Assembly (NCBI RefSeq): GCF_000427445.1
Contig: NZ_KE386496.1
Location: 2,336,506-2,400,505, forward strand
DNA length: 64,000 nt
Origin: Methylocapsa acidiphila B2
GTDB taxonomy: Bacteria; Pseudomonadota; Alphaproteobacteria; Rhizobiales; Beijerinckiaceae
Direction of reading: 5' to 3'
Shown: piece after piece, positions 34,206-46,587 of the stretch
Layout: the number at the start of each line of letters is the position of its first letter
How positions within the stretch are numbered: position 1 is the first letter of the stretch
Position numbers and translations under genes: made by a program
Notes under the pieces: model-generated
Databases searched by the model: none
The model's input: the letters and a program-made list of their open reading frames with translations, nothing else
What the model was told of the DNA's origin: nothing

Positions 34206-35240
34206 TCACGCCGCCTTTTGCTTCGGCGAGATCAGCTTACGGTTGATCAGAACTTCCGCGATCTGGACCGCGTTCAGAGCTGCGCCCTTGCGCAGATTAT
34301 CGGCCACCACCCAGAGGACGAGTCCGTTGTCGACGGTCGGATCCTCGCGGATGCGCGAGATATAGGTGGCGTCCTCGCCCGCCGCCTCATGCGGCGTGAT
34401 GTAGCCGCCGGGCTCGCGCTTGTCGATCACCAGGCATCCCGGCGCCTCGCGCAGGATGTCGCGCGCCTCATCGGCGCTGATCGGGTTCTCGAACTCGATA
34501 TTGACGGCCTCCGAATGGCCGATGAAAACCGGCACGCGCACGCATGTGGCCGACAGCTTGATCTTCGGATCGAGGATCTTCTTCGTTTCGGCCATCATCT
34601 TCCATTCTTCCTTCGTGTAGCCGTCCTCCATGAAGACGTCGATCTCGGGGATGACGTTGAAGGCGATGCGCTTGGGGAATTTCTTGCTCTCGACCGCGTC
34701 CGAGACGAAAATCGCGCGAGTCTCGGCGAAAAGCGCGTCCATCGCCTCCTTGCCCGCGCCCGACACCGATTGATAGGTCGAAACCACGACCCGCGTGATC
34801 TTGGCCTTGTCGTGCAGCGGCTTCAGGGCGACGACGAGCTGCGCCGTCGAGCAATTCGGATTAGCGATAATGTTCTTCTTGGCGAAGCCCGCGATGGCGT
34901 CGGCGTTAACCTCCGGCACGATTAAGGGCACGTCCTGATCATAGCGCCAGGCAGAGGAATTATCGATGACGACGCAGCCTTGCCGAGCGATCTTCGGCGA
35001 CCATTCCTTCGAGACTGCGCCACCCGCCGACATCAGGCATATATCGGTTCCGGAAAAGTCATAATTGTCGAGCGCCTTGCATTTCAAAGTCTTATCGCCG
35101 AAGGAGACTTCCGTGCCGAGGGAGCGCGACGAAGCCAGCGCGATGATTTCGGCGATGGGAAATTGACGCTCCGCGAGAATATCGAGCATCTCGCGCCCGA
35201 CATTCCCCGTCGCGCCGACGACGGCGACCTTGAATCCCAT
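34206..35240 (-). CDS. asd: Aspartate-semialdehyde dehydrogenase
   Basis: Second step from aspartate to lysine, threonine and methionine. NADP-binding VAVVGATGNVGREML at the N-terminus, active Cys C130 in NPNCSTAQLV, SGAGKEAMD loop, and the C-terminal dimer region. 344 aa. GGAGAG precedes the ATG. The leader holds a tandem 15-bp repeat. Confidence 0.97.
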   Translation of the reverse strand: MGFKVAVVGATGNVGREMLDILAERQFPIAEIIALASSRSLGTEVSFGDKTLKCKALDNYDFSGTDICLMSAGGAVSKEWSPKIARQGCVVIDNSSAWRYDQDVPLIVPEVNADAIAGFAKKNIIANPNCSTAQLVVALKPLHDKAKITRVVVSTYQSVSGAGKEAMDALFAETRAIFVSDAVESKKFPKRIAFNVIPEIDVFMEDGYTKEEWKMMAETKKILDPKIKLSATCVRVPVFIGHSEAVNIEFENPISADEARDILREAPGCLVIDKREPGGYITPHEAAGEDATYISRIREDPTVDNGLVLWVVADNLRKGAALNAVQIAEVLINRKLISPKQKAA

Positions 35241-35245
35241 TCATT

Positions 35246-35279
35246 CTCTCCAAATCGAGACGCGCTCTCCAAATCGAGA
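35246..35279. repeat. Tandem 15-bp repeat in the asd leader
   Basis: CTCTCCAAATCGAGA occurs at 35246-35260 and again at 35265-35279, a 19-nt period. Each unit can form a small TCTC/GAGA hairpin. The first copy overlaps the asd ribosome binding site. Confidence 0.6.
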
Positions 35280-35529
35280 GGCGCAGTGCAGCGCTGGCGC
35301 GTCCGGGCTCGAGCCTGGAACGGATAACGAACGGCCAGAGCCGATCGGCATAGGCCAAATTCCGATGCGCCGCAACGCGGGCGCATTCGGGCTCATCGGA
35401 CCTTTTGGTAAATCCATATTGACCCTAATTGCAAATGCCGCGCGAGCGTAACGCTCCGCGCAACCTTCTTGCCGCAGAGTGCGCCATTAGCCATGCGCTC
35501 AAATCGCGCGGCGGAAGGGAGTTCGAGAC

Positions 35530-36405
35530 ATGAGACGGCCTGCCTTTCAAGGCCGAGGCTTCGCCTGGGGCCATGACGCGGGGACGGCGCTCGAGACCCT
35601 TCGCCTCCCTTTGTCGCCGGTCAAGCGATCTCGCCGCTTGATGCTGCGCCTCGCCGGCGCCGCTTTCGCCGCCTGCGGATTTGGCGCGGCTTCAGCGCTC
35701 CTGATCGGCGAGCGCGGCCCCGCCAGTCCACGCGCCGGCTCGGCCGTGCCGCCGACCGCGCCCCCGCCCGCCTGGATCGAGACCCCGCGCGCGCCCGCTC
35801 ATTTCACGCTGCAGGCGCCCGAACTTACCGGGGAGCCGAAATTCGAGGAGATCAAGCATCACCGGACCGGAGGGGGACGGCAAGACGTCCTCGTTTTCGG
35901 CGGCGCCAATGGCGGCCCGCCTCGCTTGCGCATCACTTTTTATCAAGTCGGCGACGAGAGCGCGCCGGATGCGGCTTTTTTCGTGGATGTGGCGCGGCGC
36001 GCCGCGGAGATGGGACGCGCGATCGCTTGGATGGCGCAGCCGACGGCGCTAAAAACGCGTCTTGGCGCGTTCGAGGTCGCAAGCCTCGACTTGACGCAAA
36101 GCAAAGGCGTCGACGCCGCCTGCCTCGCCTTTCGACGGATCGACGCAAAACCCCGCCTGCGGATCGTCGGCTTCGCCTGCGGCGACGCGATCGCCCGTCC
36201 GCGATCGGAGCTCGCCTGCCTCATCGATCGCATTGATCTCGCGCCGGCTGTCGACAATGACGAGATCGTCGCGTTTTTTGCCCGCCGAGAATTGAACGGC
36301 GAAACCGATTGCATCGACGATTCCGCGGAAACGCCTAGCCAGATGAGCCGAATCGCCGTGCGCGACGACCAGCCAATGCAGAAAGGACAAAATAAATCGC
36401 GCTGA
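35530..36405 (+). CDS. Hypothetical membrane-anchored protein
   Basis: 291 aa. Basic N-terminus and one hydrophobic helix (about 38-60), then a Pro-rich linker and a globular domain of about 170 residues with DVLVFGGANGGPPRLRITFYQ and CLAFRR-type segments. It is probably periplasmic. No family recognised. Its right end is 78 nt before the next exported protein, so the two may form an operon. Confidence 0.65.
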   Translation: MRRPAFQGRGFAWGHDAGTALETLRLPLSPVKRSRRLMLRLAGAAFAACGFGAASALLIGERGPASPRAGSAVPPTAPPPAWIETPRAPAHFTLQAPELTGEPKFEEIKHHRTGGGRQDVLVFGGANGGPPRLRITFYQVGDESAPDAAFFVDVARRAAEMGRAIAWMAQPTALKTRLGAFEVASLDLTQSKGVDAACLAFRRIDAKPRLRIVGFACGDAIARPRSELACLIDRIDLAPAVDNDEIVAFFARRELNGETDCIDDSAETPSQMSRIAVRDDQPMQKGQNKSR

Positions 36406-36483
36406 ATTTCCGCTTCTCAGGTCGACCGAGCGAACTAAATCGCCGCTTTGGCGTTGAGCGAATATCAGAAAGGGACAAGCCAC

Positions 36484-36849
36484 ATGCTTTCGAGACCTCA
36501 TTCGGCCTTGCTGTTTGCCTCCGCCCTCGCTATGGCGCTCGCGACCGCGGCGTCGGCCGAAACGACGCCGCGCCATCGCGCCACGCATCGCAAACCCGTC
36601 ACGCCGGTCGTATATAATGACGAACGCCCGCCGCTGACTGTCAATAAGCGCAGCTTTCTCGACCCCGGTCCGGTCGTGCCCGTCGGCAGCATGTCGAATT
36701 ATGTGACCGCCAACACGATCTTCAACCGCACTCCGGATCAGACCTTCGCCCGCTCCAGATATGGCAATGAGGAATTGCCGGCGCCGCTCGAGGTCCCGGG
36801 TCGGCCCGGCCCGCTCTTCGAATTCGAGACGCCCGCCTATCCTTATTGA
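36484..36849 (+). CDS. Small exported hypothetical protein
   Basis: 121 aa, signal peptide with cleavage near AASAE (about residue 25). The mature part is Pro/Arg/Thr-rich without a recognised domain and probably unstructured. AAAGGGACAAG precedes the ATG. Function unknown. Confidence 0.68.
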   Translation: MLSRPHSALLFASALAMALATAASAETTPRHRATHRKPVTPVVYNDERPPLTVNKRSFLDPGPVVPVGSMSNYVTANTIFNRTPDQTFARSRYGNEELPAPLEVPGRPGPLFEFETPAYPY

Positions 36850-37269
36850 GCGAGAGCGCAACCGGAAAACTCGGACCGGGCTCCAGCGCGGCCAAGCTCG
36901 TGGAAATTACGCGAGCTTGATCGTCGATCCGGACCAAAATAATGCGGCGATGATCGCGTCGGATCGGGTCCATCCAATATTATGACGATTGGCGATAAGG
37001 GTTCGCTCTGACGCAGATCGTTTTCCTTATCCGATTCATACGATCCGGATTGGCGCAATAGTGGAAGCGCCTGTCCGCATGTTGTCCTACAGAAGCGCAG
37101 CAAATTGCCGCGAGCCGCGCAAATGAGCGCAACGCGCCGGCTGCTCCACAAACTGTGGCCTCCCCGCCATAACGCCGCCGATTCGGACCGCGCCAGGGAG
37201 GCGCTTATTGACGTCTGAAGACTATGTGAGATCGTTACTCGTTGGTCCTTTTACCATCGCGAGGACGAG
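36850..37269. other. Intergenic region upstream of the porin-omptin fusion gene
   Basis: 420 bp. A weak hairpin (AAGCTCG 36894-36900 with CGAGCTT 36912-36918) lies shortly after the preceding gene. The right part should carry the promoter of the next gene; no operator was recognised. Confidence 0.45.
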
Positions 37270-38985
37270 ATGCATTCTTCAAGACAAGTTTGGGCTGCTC
37301 TCGGCGCTACTTCAATTTTCCTTGTTGGCGGCCTTTCTTCAGGTAGGGCCGCGGATCTTCTCCAGCCTCCGCCGGTTATCGCGGTGGACGGCGTCAATTG
37401 GGCCGGCCCCTATGTCGGCCTTCACGGCGGCTTCGCCGTAGGCGACTCAACCTGGAGCAATCCGACGGGCTATTTCGCCGCCGACCGCGGCCGCAATGTC
37501 CCGCCAGACGTTCAAGCAAATGGCGCGCAGAGCGGCCTGCTCGGCGGCCTTCAGCTCGGCTATAATTATCAATATGGCGCCTTTGTGCTTGGCATAGAGG
37601 CCGACGCCTCCTTTGGCCCACTCGATGGAAATGCGGCCTGCGGCGCCGTCGTCGGCGTGAAGCCGACTAACGATCTCCCCTTCCAACGCGGCTCGAAAGA
37701 CCCCTGCCACGCCAAAACGGACGCGCTCGCGAGCTCTGCGGGCCGGCTTGGCTTTGCGTTTGGGCGCACGTTGATTTTCATCAAGGGCGGCTTGGCCTAT
37801 GCCTCGGATCAATATGACGTGGTCAGTCCGGGCTTCAACTTCAACAATTTCCCGGCCAATCCCGCTCAAGCGAGCGCCGATCGTCTCGGCTGGACGCTCG
37901 GCGCGGGACTCGAATATGCGCTTGGCGGCAACTGGTCGGCCAAGGGCGAATATGACTATTATGATTTCGGAACGAAGACGATTGGCTTCACGGTTCCGGG
38001 CTTTCCGACCTTCAACAGCTTCTCAATCCGCCGCGACCAGCATGTCGCGAAATTCGGACTGAACTACCGCTTCGCCGAAGCAAATCCCGGCGCCAATTTG
38101 TCCGCCCCCACGCCAGCTTTCATAGGCGACATTGCCGGCGAGTTCGGCGGCCGAGTCGGCTTTTCGAGCGGCCGCTTCCAAGAATTTCTATATGGCGGCC
38201 CGACCAAGGCGCAGCTCGTCTCCCGGCTGACCTGGCCAAATCAGACCGGGGTCTCATTGGAGAGCTTCGCCCGCGCCGATCATGTCTCGGGCGTCTTCGC
38301 CAAGGGCTATTTCGGCGGCGTCGATCTCTTGGGCAGCCACATGAACGACGAGGATTTCCCGACCACGGAGGAGGACTATTCAAACACCGTGAGCTCGACT
38401 CAGCGCGGGCGCGACATTTATGCGAGCGCGGACCTCGGCTATGTTTTCCTACATGAGACCTCTTGGCGCGTCGGGGGCTTCCTCGGATACCATTATTACA
38501 GCCAGCGCATGAACGCTTATGGCAGCTGGCAGATAGCCTACCCGACGAACAGCTTCGCGCCTTCAAACACGCTTGTTCTCGGCCAGACCGAAACTTGGCA
38601 GGCCGCGAGGGTCGGCCTGGGCGGCGACGTGATGCTAACCGACCGCTTGAAATGGTCGGCCGAAGCGGTCTGGCTGCCCTATATGGCCTATCTCGGCAAG
38701 GACAATCACTGGCAGCGCTCCGACATCAATCCCCAATATGACAGCGGCCACGGCTTCAACGGATTCCAAGCCGAGTCTATTCTCTCCTACGCGCTGACCG
38801 ATCGGATCGACATCGGCGTCGGGGGTCGATACTGGCTGTTTCAAGCGCAACACGTCTCGACCCATTTCCCAGGGGCTGACTCGCGCCAGGCGGAGACGGT
38901 GACCTCGACGCGCTACGGCGCCTTTGTCCAGGCGTCCTACAAATTTGGCGACATCGCCGCACCTGCCGTCGTCGCCAAATATTGA
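37270..38985 (+). CDS. Outer-membrane fusion: Omp25/RopB-like beta-barrel plus omptin-type protease barrel
   Basis: 571 aa with a signal peptide (cleavage near GRAAD, residue 28). Residues about 40-270 are an opacity/Omp25-like 8-strand barrel (NWAGPYVGLHGGFAVG, GGLQLGYNYQYG, FGLNYRF). Residues about 285-571 look like a complete omptin barrel. SSGRFQEFLYGG resembles the omptin start; GSHMNDEDF gives D360 and D362; GKDNHW gives D478 and H480, matching the OmpT Asp-Asp and Asp-His pairs. The end KFGDIAAPAVVAKY is repeated loosely in other porins here. Protease activity is inferred from residue conservation by eye. Confidence 0.72.
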   Translation: MHSSRQVWAALGATSIFLVGGLSSGRAADLLQPPPVIAVDGVNWAGPYVGLHGGFAVGDSTWSNPTGYFAADRGRNVPPDVQANGAQSGLLGGLQLGYNYQYGAFVLGIEADASFGPLDGNAACGAVVGVKPTNDLPFQRGSKDPCHAKTDALASSAGRLGFAFGRTLIFIKGGLAYASDQYDVVSPGFNFNNFPANPAQASADRLGWTLGAGLEYALGGNWSAKGEYDYYDFGTKTIGFTVPGFPTFNSFSIRRDQHVAKFGLNYRFAEANPGANLSAPTPAFIGDIAGEFGGRVGFSSGRFQEFLYGGPTKAQLVSRLTWPNQTGVSLESFARADHVSGVFAKGYFGGVDLLGSHMNDEDFPTTEEDYSNTVSSTQRGRDIYASADLGYVFLHETSWRVGGFLGYHYYSQRMNAYGSWQIAYPTNSFAPSNTLVLGQTETWQAARVGLGGDVMLTDRLKWSAEAVWLPYMAYLGKDNHWQRSDINPQYDSGHGFNGFQAESILSYALTDRIDIGVGGRYWLFQAQHVSTHFPGADSRQAETVTSTRYGAFVQASYKFGDIAAPAVVAKY

Positions 38986-39224
38986 GCATTTTCCGACGAG
39001 GAACGGAGAAAGCGATTTCTCCGCCTCCATCTTGCGTTGGCTTGGCGGGCGCGGCCCGCCGAGGCGCCTTTACCTTCAAATGGCCCGAGCGGGACGCGCG
39101 GATCGCCGTGTCCCACTCCGCACCAGGAAAAGTCGCCCGCTCGCGCCTTTGATCGGGATGGGGCGCGTCTCGCGGAGCGGCGGCAGTCCCTGCTCCGGGC
39201 TGGCCGTTGCTCGTCGACGCCGTC

Positions 39225-40337
39225 TTATTTGAACGCGATCCGCAATTCCTCGAGAATCGCGTCGCCCATCTGGGCGGTCGAAAGCGTCTCCTTCGCGCCG
39301 GCGGCGATGTCGGCGGTGCGCAAGCCCTTGTCGAGGACGCCGGAAATCGCTCCCTCGATCTTGTCGGCGATCGCGCCGAGGCCGAAGGAATAGCGCAACG
39401 CCATGGCGAGCGAGCCGATCATCGCGATCGGATTGGCGACTCCCCTGCCCGCGATGTCCGGCGCCGAGCCATGAACCGGCTCATAAAGCGCCTTGCGGGT
39501 TCCGGTCTGCGGATTGGTTTCGCCGAGCGAGGCCGAGGGCAGCATGCCGAGCGAGCCGGTCAGCATGGCCGCCACGTCCGACAGCATGTCGCCGAAGAGA
39601 TTATCTGTGACGATGACGTCGAACTGCTTGGGCCGGCGCACGAGCTGCATGCCGAGCGCGTCGGCGAGCTGATGCTCGAGCTCAACGTCGGGATATTCAC
39701 GCGCGCGCAGGGCGGTGATGACCTCGTTCCAGAGAACGCCGGATTTCATCACATTGCGCTTTTCCGAAGACGTCACCTTGTTGCGGCGCTTGCGCGCGAG
39801 CTCGAAGGCCACGCGCCCGATCCGCTCGATCTCGTAAGTGTCATAGACCTGCGTGTCGATCGCGCGCTTCTGGCCATTGCCGAGATCGATGATCTGCTTA
39901 GGCTCGCCGAAATAGACGCCGCCGGTCAATTCGCGCACGATCATGAGATCGAGCCCATCGACCAGCTCGCGCTTCAGCGAGGAGGCGTCGGCCAAAGCCG
40001 GATAGCAAATCGCGGGGCGCAAATTGGCGAAGAGCGCCATATCCTTGCGCAGCCGCAGCAATCCGGCCTCCGGGCGAACGTCATAGGGTACGCCGTCCCA
40101 TTTCGGGCCGCCGACCGCCGCGAGCAGAACCGCGTCCGCCGCTTCAGCGCGGGCCATGTCCGCGTCGCTGATCGCAACGCCATGGACGTCATAGGCAGCG
40201 CCGCCGACGAGACCTTTCTCGATTTCGAAACCGACAATTCCCTCGCGCGTCAACCAAGCCGTAATTTTCTCGACCTCGGCCATGATTTCGGGGCCGATGC
40301 CGTCGCCGGGAAGCACGAAAAGCTTGTAAGCAGCCAT
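39225..40337 (-). CDS. leuB: 3-isopropylmalate dehydrogenase
   Basis: NAD-dependent oxidative decarboxylation in leucine synthesis. [14 protein letters not shown] at the start, [26 protein letters not shown], the metal-binding [15 protein letters not shown] and the adenine loop [16 protein letters not shown]. 370 aa, full length. GAGGCGGATC precedes the ATG. Confidence 0.97.
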   Translation of the reverse strand: MAAYKLFVLPGDGIGPEIMAEVEKITAWLTREGIVGFEIEKGLVGGAAYDVHGVAISDADMARAEAADAVLLAAVGGPKWDGVPYDVRPEAGLLRLRKDMALFANLRPAICYPALADASSLKRELVDGLDLMIVRELTGGVYFGEPKQIIDLGNGQKRAIDTQVYDTYEIERIGRVAFELARKRRNKVTSSEKRNVMKSGVLWNEVITALRAREYPDVELEHQLADALGMQLVRRPKQFDVIVTDNLFGDMLSDVAAMLTGSLGMLPSASLGETNPQTGTRKALYEPVHGSAPDIAGRGVANPIAMIGSLAMALRYSFGLGAIADKIEGAISGVLDKGLRTADIAAGAKETLSTAQMGDAILEELRIAFK

Positions 40338-40418
40338 CTATATTGATCCGCCTCATGAGAAAAAGGCGCGCAAGGATGAAAAGCCTTCCGCGCCTCGATG
40401 CAAAGAGTTCCGTGAATT

Positions 40419-43145
<2,727 letters not shown>

Positions 43146-43279
43146 CTGAATTGTCCACGGAAAGCGTATGAAAAAAGGGAGAAGACAATCGGGCTTATAA
43201 ATAATTTCTCGGGCGAGAGCTACATGGATGATAAGCAAGGCCATCGTTCACGAGCGCGGCGCGGATCTGGTCCTTCATC

Positions 43280-43885
43280 ATGCAGCTTTCGGTATCGGGG
43301 CTCAGCGTCGAGCGCGGCGGGCGAATCGTTTTCTCCGCATTGTCCTTCACGCTCCAGGCCGGCGAGAGTCTCGTCGTCACGGGCCGCAACGGGGCCGGAA
43401 AGTCGAGCTTGCTGCGCGCGCTCGCGGGCCTTCTCCCGAGCGCTGAAGGCGCGATTTCCTATGCGCCCGCCTCGGACGAGCCGCTCTACGAAATGACCCA
43501 TTACGTCGGCCATGCGGACGCGCTCAAAAGCGCGCTGACCGCGCGCGAGAATCTTGCGTTCTTCGCCGCGGCTCTCGGCGCCGGGCGCGGCGGCTGCTCC
43601 CCTGAAACGGCGCTCGACGCTTTCGGCCTCGGCCGCGTCGCGGCGCTTCCTTGCGCCTATCTTTCGGCGGGGCAAAAACGGCGCGTCTCGCTCGCTAAGC
43701 TCCTCGTCGCGAAGCGGCCGCTCTGGCTGCTCGACGAACCGACGACCGCGCTCGACGCCGCTTCGCAGGAGACGATGACGAAGGTCATGCAAGCGCATTT
43801 GAATGAGGGGGGCATGATCGTGGCGGCGACCCATGCGAGTCTCGATCTCGCGGCGCGCGAGCTGCGGCTCGGGGCGGCGGCATGA
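43280..43885 (+). CDS. ccmA: Haem exporter ATP-binding protein CcmA
   Basis: ATPase of the CcmABCD complex that releases haem-loaded CcmE during cytochrome c maturation. Walker A GRNGAGKSS, a CcmA-type signature LSAGQKRRVSLA, Walker B LWLLDEPTTALD. 201 aa. Its end overlaps ccmB by 4 nt (ATGA). Confidence 0.95.
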   Translation: MQLSVSGLSVERGGRIVFSALSFTLQAGESLVVTGRNGAGKSSLLRALAGLLPSAEGAISYAPASDEPLYEMTHYVGHADALKSALTARENLAFFAAALGAGRGGCSPETALDAFGLGRVAALPCAYLSAGQKRRVSLAKLLVAKRPLWLLDEPTTALDAASQETMTKVMQAHLNEGGMIVAATHASLDLAARELRLGAAA

Positions 43886-44559
43886 GCGAGGCTCCCGCGC
43901 CCCGATCTGCGCTTGTCGCGCTCTTTATTCGTGAATTGCAAATAGGTCGGCGGATCGGCGGCGGCGCCAGCTTAGGGGTCGTCTTCTTTCTAATTCTTGT
44001 GACTCTGACGCCTTTCGCCGTCGGCCCCGATCTCGTGCTGCTCGCGCGGATCGCGCCGGCCATCCTATGGATCGCCGGTTTGCTCGCCACCTTGCTCGGG
44101 CTCGACCGCCTGTTCCAGGCCGATCACGAAGACGGGTCGCTCGATCTCCTGTTGATGAGCCGGGCTCCGATCGAGCTAATCGTCCTCGTCAAATGTTTCG
44201 CCCATTGGCTTTTGACCGGCCTGCCGCTCGTCCTCGCCGCGCCTTTCTTCGGCTTGATGCTCGCGCTGCCGGCGAATCAAATTGCGAGCGTCGCCTTGTC
44301 TCTTCTCGCAGGCACCCCGGCCCTGACGCTGATCGGCGCCATCGGCGCGGCGCTCACGGTCAGTCTAAGGCGCGGCGGGCTCTTGCTCGCCGTCCTGATT
44401 CTGCCGCTTTGCGTGCCGGTTCTCATTTTCGGGGTCGCCGCTGCGAGCGGACCAAGCGATTCCGCCGCGCCGTTCCTCATCCTTTGCGCGCTCACCCTCT
44501 TCGCGCTCGTCGGCGCGCCAATCGCCGCCGGCGCGGCGCTACGACGCATGGGCGAATGA
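43882..44559 (+). CDS. ccmB: Haem exporter permease CcmB
   Basis: Six-helix inner-membrane subunit of the Ccm ABC complex. FIRELQIGRRIG at the N-terminus and LFQADHEDGSLDLLLMS are typical. 225 aa. In most alphaproteobacteria ccmC follows directly; here it is 3 kb away behind three unrelated genes. Confidence 0.95.
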   Translation: MSEAPAPRSALVALFIRELQIGRRIGGGASLGVVFFLILVTLTPFAVGPDLVLLARIAPAILWIAGLLATLLGLDRLFQADHEDGSLDLLLMSRAPIELIVLVKCFAHWLLTGLPLVLAAPFFGLMLALPANQIASVALSLLAGTPALTLIGAIGAALTVSLRRGGLLLAVLILPLCVPVLIFGVAAASGPSDSAAPFLILCALTLFALVGAPIAAGAALRRMGE

Positions 44560-44668
44560 TCCAGGATCGCGTCGCCGGGGCTTGGCTCCGCCTATGCGGC
44601 AATTTACTTGGCGCTTGAAAACATTTATCAGATCAAAGGTCAAAGCGAAGCTATCGGCGATCGAGGCC

Positions 44669-45577
44669 ATGATGAAACAGCTCGGCGTTCTCTTGCTTGC
44701 TGCCGCCCTGGGTTTTCTCGGAGCCGCGCCCTGCGCTTTGGCGCAAAAGCCTCCCGCCGTCGTCAAGAAACATCCGGCGACGCATGAAAAAGCCCCGGCC
44801 GACGCGAGCGAGAAGAAGCCGGCCGCTGACGTCGCCGCTCCGGTGGCGAGCGAGAAGCCCGCGCCGGCGCCGAGCGATCCGGACCATCCGGCGATTGAGC
44901 CGGCCGCGCTCGCTCTTCTCAAAGCCTCGAGCGAACGGCTGGCCCAAGCCAAGAGCCTTTCCTTCGTGGCGCGCGGCGCGTTCGACGTGCCCGCCCGCAA
45001 CGGCCAGCCACTTTTCTATCTCACCCGGTCCGAAGTCCTTCTCGTGCGGCCGAACAAGCTTCGAGTCATCGTCCCCGGCGACGGTCCGCCCACGGAGTTT
45101 TATTTCGACGGCAAGGAGGCGGCGGTCTTCACCCCCTACGCCGATTTGATCGCCTCCGCTCAGGTTCCCGGGACACTCGATCAGGCGCTCGAGGCTCTCT
45201 ATCAAAAGGCAGGCGTTTACTTTCCCTTTGTCGATTTCATCGTTTCCGATCCCTACAAGGCCCTGACCGACGGGCTGACCAGCGCCTTCGTCATCGGCCA
45301 GTCAAAGCTCGTCGGCGACACGACGACCGACATCGTCTCGATTTCCGATCCGCAGGTGCATTTGCAAATCTGGATCGGGACGGAAGACAAGCTGCCGCGG
45401 CTCATCTGGGCGACCTCCGCGGACGGCCCAGACAAGCCGCGCCATTCCATCGAGTTTTCCGATTGGAAGCTCGACGGCGAGGACGCCGAGGACGCCGAAT
45501 TCGCGCCCCGAACGACCGCCTCAACGAGGCGCATCCCCTTCGCCCGGCCCGACGCGGCGCAGAGCGCAAAGCCTTGA
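44669..45577 (+). CDS. Exported DUF2092 protein
   Basis: 302 aa, signal peptide ending near ALAQ (about residue 24), then a Lys/Ala/Pro-rich linker (25-75) and a DUF2092 domain: SLSFVARGAFDVPARNGQPL, NKLRVIVPGDGPPTEFYFDG and PRLIWATSADGP. The fold is expected to be LolA/LppX-like, which suggests lipid or lipoprotein handling. The start has two adjacent ATG codons (44669, 44672) after GAGG. Next gene is an exported Gly-rich protein. Confidence 0.83.
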   Translation: MMKQLGVLLLAAALGFLGAAPCALAQKPPAVVKKHPATHEKAPADASEKKPAADVAAPVASEKPAPAPSDPDHPAIEPAALALLKASSERLAQAKSLSFVARGAFDVPARNGQPLFYLTRSEVLLVRPNKLRVIVPGDGPPTEFYFDGKEAAVFTPYADLIASAQVPGTLDQALEALYQKAGVYFPFVDFIVSDPYKALTDGLTSAFVIGQSKLVGDTTTDIVSISDPQVHLQIWIGTEDKLPRLIWATSADGPDKPRHSIEFSDWKLDGEDAEDAEFAPRTTASTRRIPFARPDAAQSAKP

Positions 45578-45661
45578 CCATGAGGCGCGGCGCGGCGGCT
45601 TGAACAAGGATCGAGGTCGAGCGCACAATCGCCTGAAGGATCGCCAATGAGGTCTATAGCC

Positions 45662-46243
45662 ATGACACGCAATCTGCTTCCGGGCGCCGCCGTCCTCGCC
45701 TTCGCCCTGACCATCGGCGCGCCGCAGCCCGCCGACGCATTTCGCGGCGGCGGCTTTGGAGGATTTCATGGCGGCGGATTGGGCGGCGGAGGCGGCGCCT
45801 GGCATGCCGGCGGCATGGACGGCGGCTGGCACGCGGGCGGGGTCACCGGCGGCGGGACCGCTTGGCATGCCGGCGGCGTCGCAGGCGAGGGTTTGCATGG
45901 AACGGCGGTCAATGGCGGCGGGGTCTATCACGGCGCCGGCGACTGGGGCGGCACCTGGCACGGAGACGGCTGGCACGCCGGCGGCTTGTACGCCGGCGGG
46001 TTTCATGGTCCAGCCGTGGTCAATAGCTATTACCATGGCGGTTGCTGGAATTGCGGCGCAGCGGCCGTCGGGGTCGCGGCGGCGGCGACGGCCGTCGCGA
46101 TTGGGACCTTGGTGGCGTCGGTGCCGGCCGGCTGTCCCTACCAAGTCGTCGAGGGCGTGAATTATTACGTCTGTGGCGGAACCTGGTACCAGCCCTATTA
46201 CGGAGCTAACGGCCTCTATTATCGCGTCGTGCCGCCGCTCTGA
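45662..46243 (+). CDS. Exported Gly/His/Trp-rich protein
   Basis: 193 aa. Signal peptide (cleavage near ADA, residue about 26). Residues about 27-115 are Gly-rich with four WHAGG units and other HGG/HGxG turns. A hydrophobic stretch follows (AAVGVAAAATAVAIGTLVA, about 138-156), then CPYQVVEGVNYYVCGGTWYQ-type tail ending in YYRVVPP. The tail resembles small exported proteins that follow DUF2092 genes in Hyphomicrobiales. His and Trp spacing suggests metal binding, but this is untested. Confidence 0.75.
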   Translation: MTRNLLPGAAVLAFALTIGAPQPADAFRGGGFGGFHGGGLGGGGGAWHAGGMDGGWHAGGVTGGGTAWHAGGVAGEGLHGTAVNGGGVYHGAGDWGGTWHGDGWHAGGLYAGGFHGPAVVNSYYHGGCWNCGAAAVGVAAAATAVAIGTLVASVPAGCPYQVVEGVNYYVCGGTWYQPYYGANGLYYRVVPPL

Positions 46244-46587
46244 GCACAGGCGGCGAATAATAAAGGACGCATGGGCGGGCGGCGGATAGGCAGCCCGCTT
46301 TGAAGCCTCGCGCGCGCGATGACAAAATTTGCGCTGCCCCATCGCTTAAGGGCCTCCATCGGCCTGAAGCATAGGCTTGCCGCCGCCATCTTCCGGCCCG
46401 TCGTCACCCTCCAAAAATCAGAACCATGGTCGCGTAGATGCGCCGCGTCGCAGGCCGCAGGCGCGCGTTTTCGCCATTCCGGCTAAATGGGACGAAAGTA
46501 AACATTTAAGAATGTTGTATTACGTCACTTTAGCACAAAAGCGAAAATGCCTTTGTGTCGGATACCCCAACACGAAAGGTCTACCAA
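46244..46587. other. Intergenic region upstream of a porin gene
   Basis: 344 bp. The last 100 bp are AT-rich (near 46490-46560) and likely hold the porin promoter. No terminator with a T-run was seen. Confidence 0.45.
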
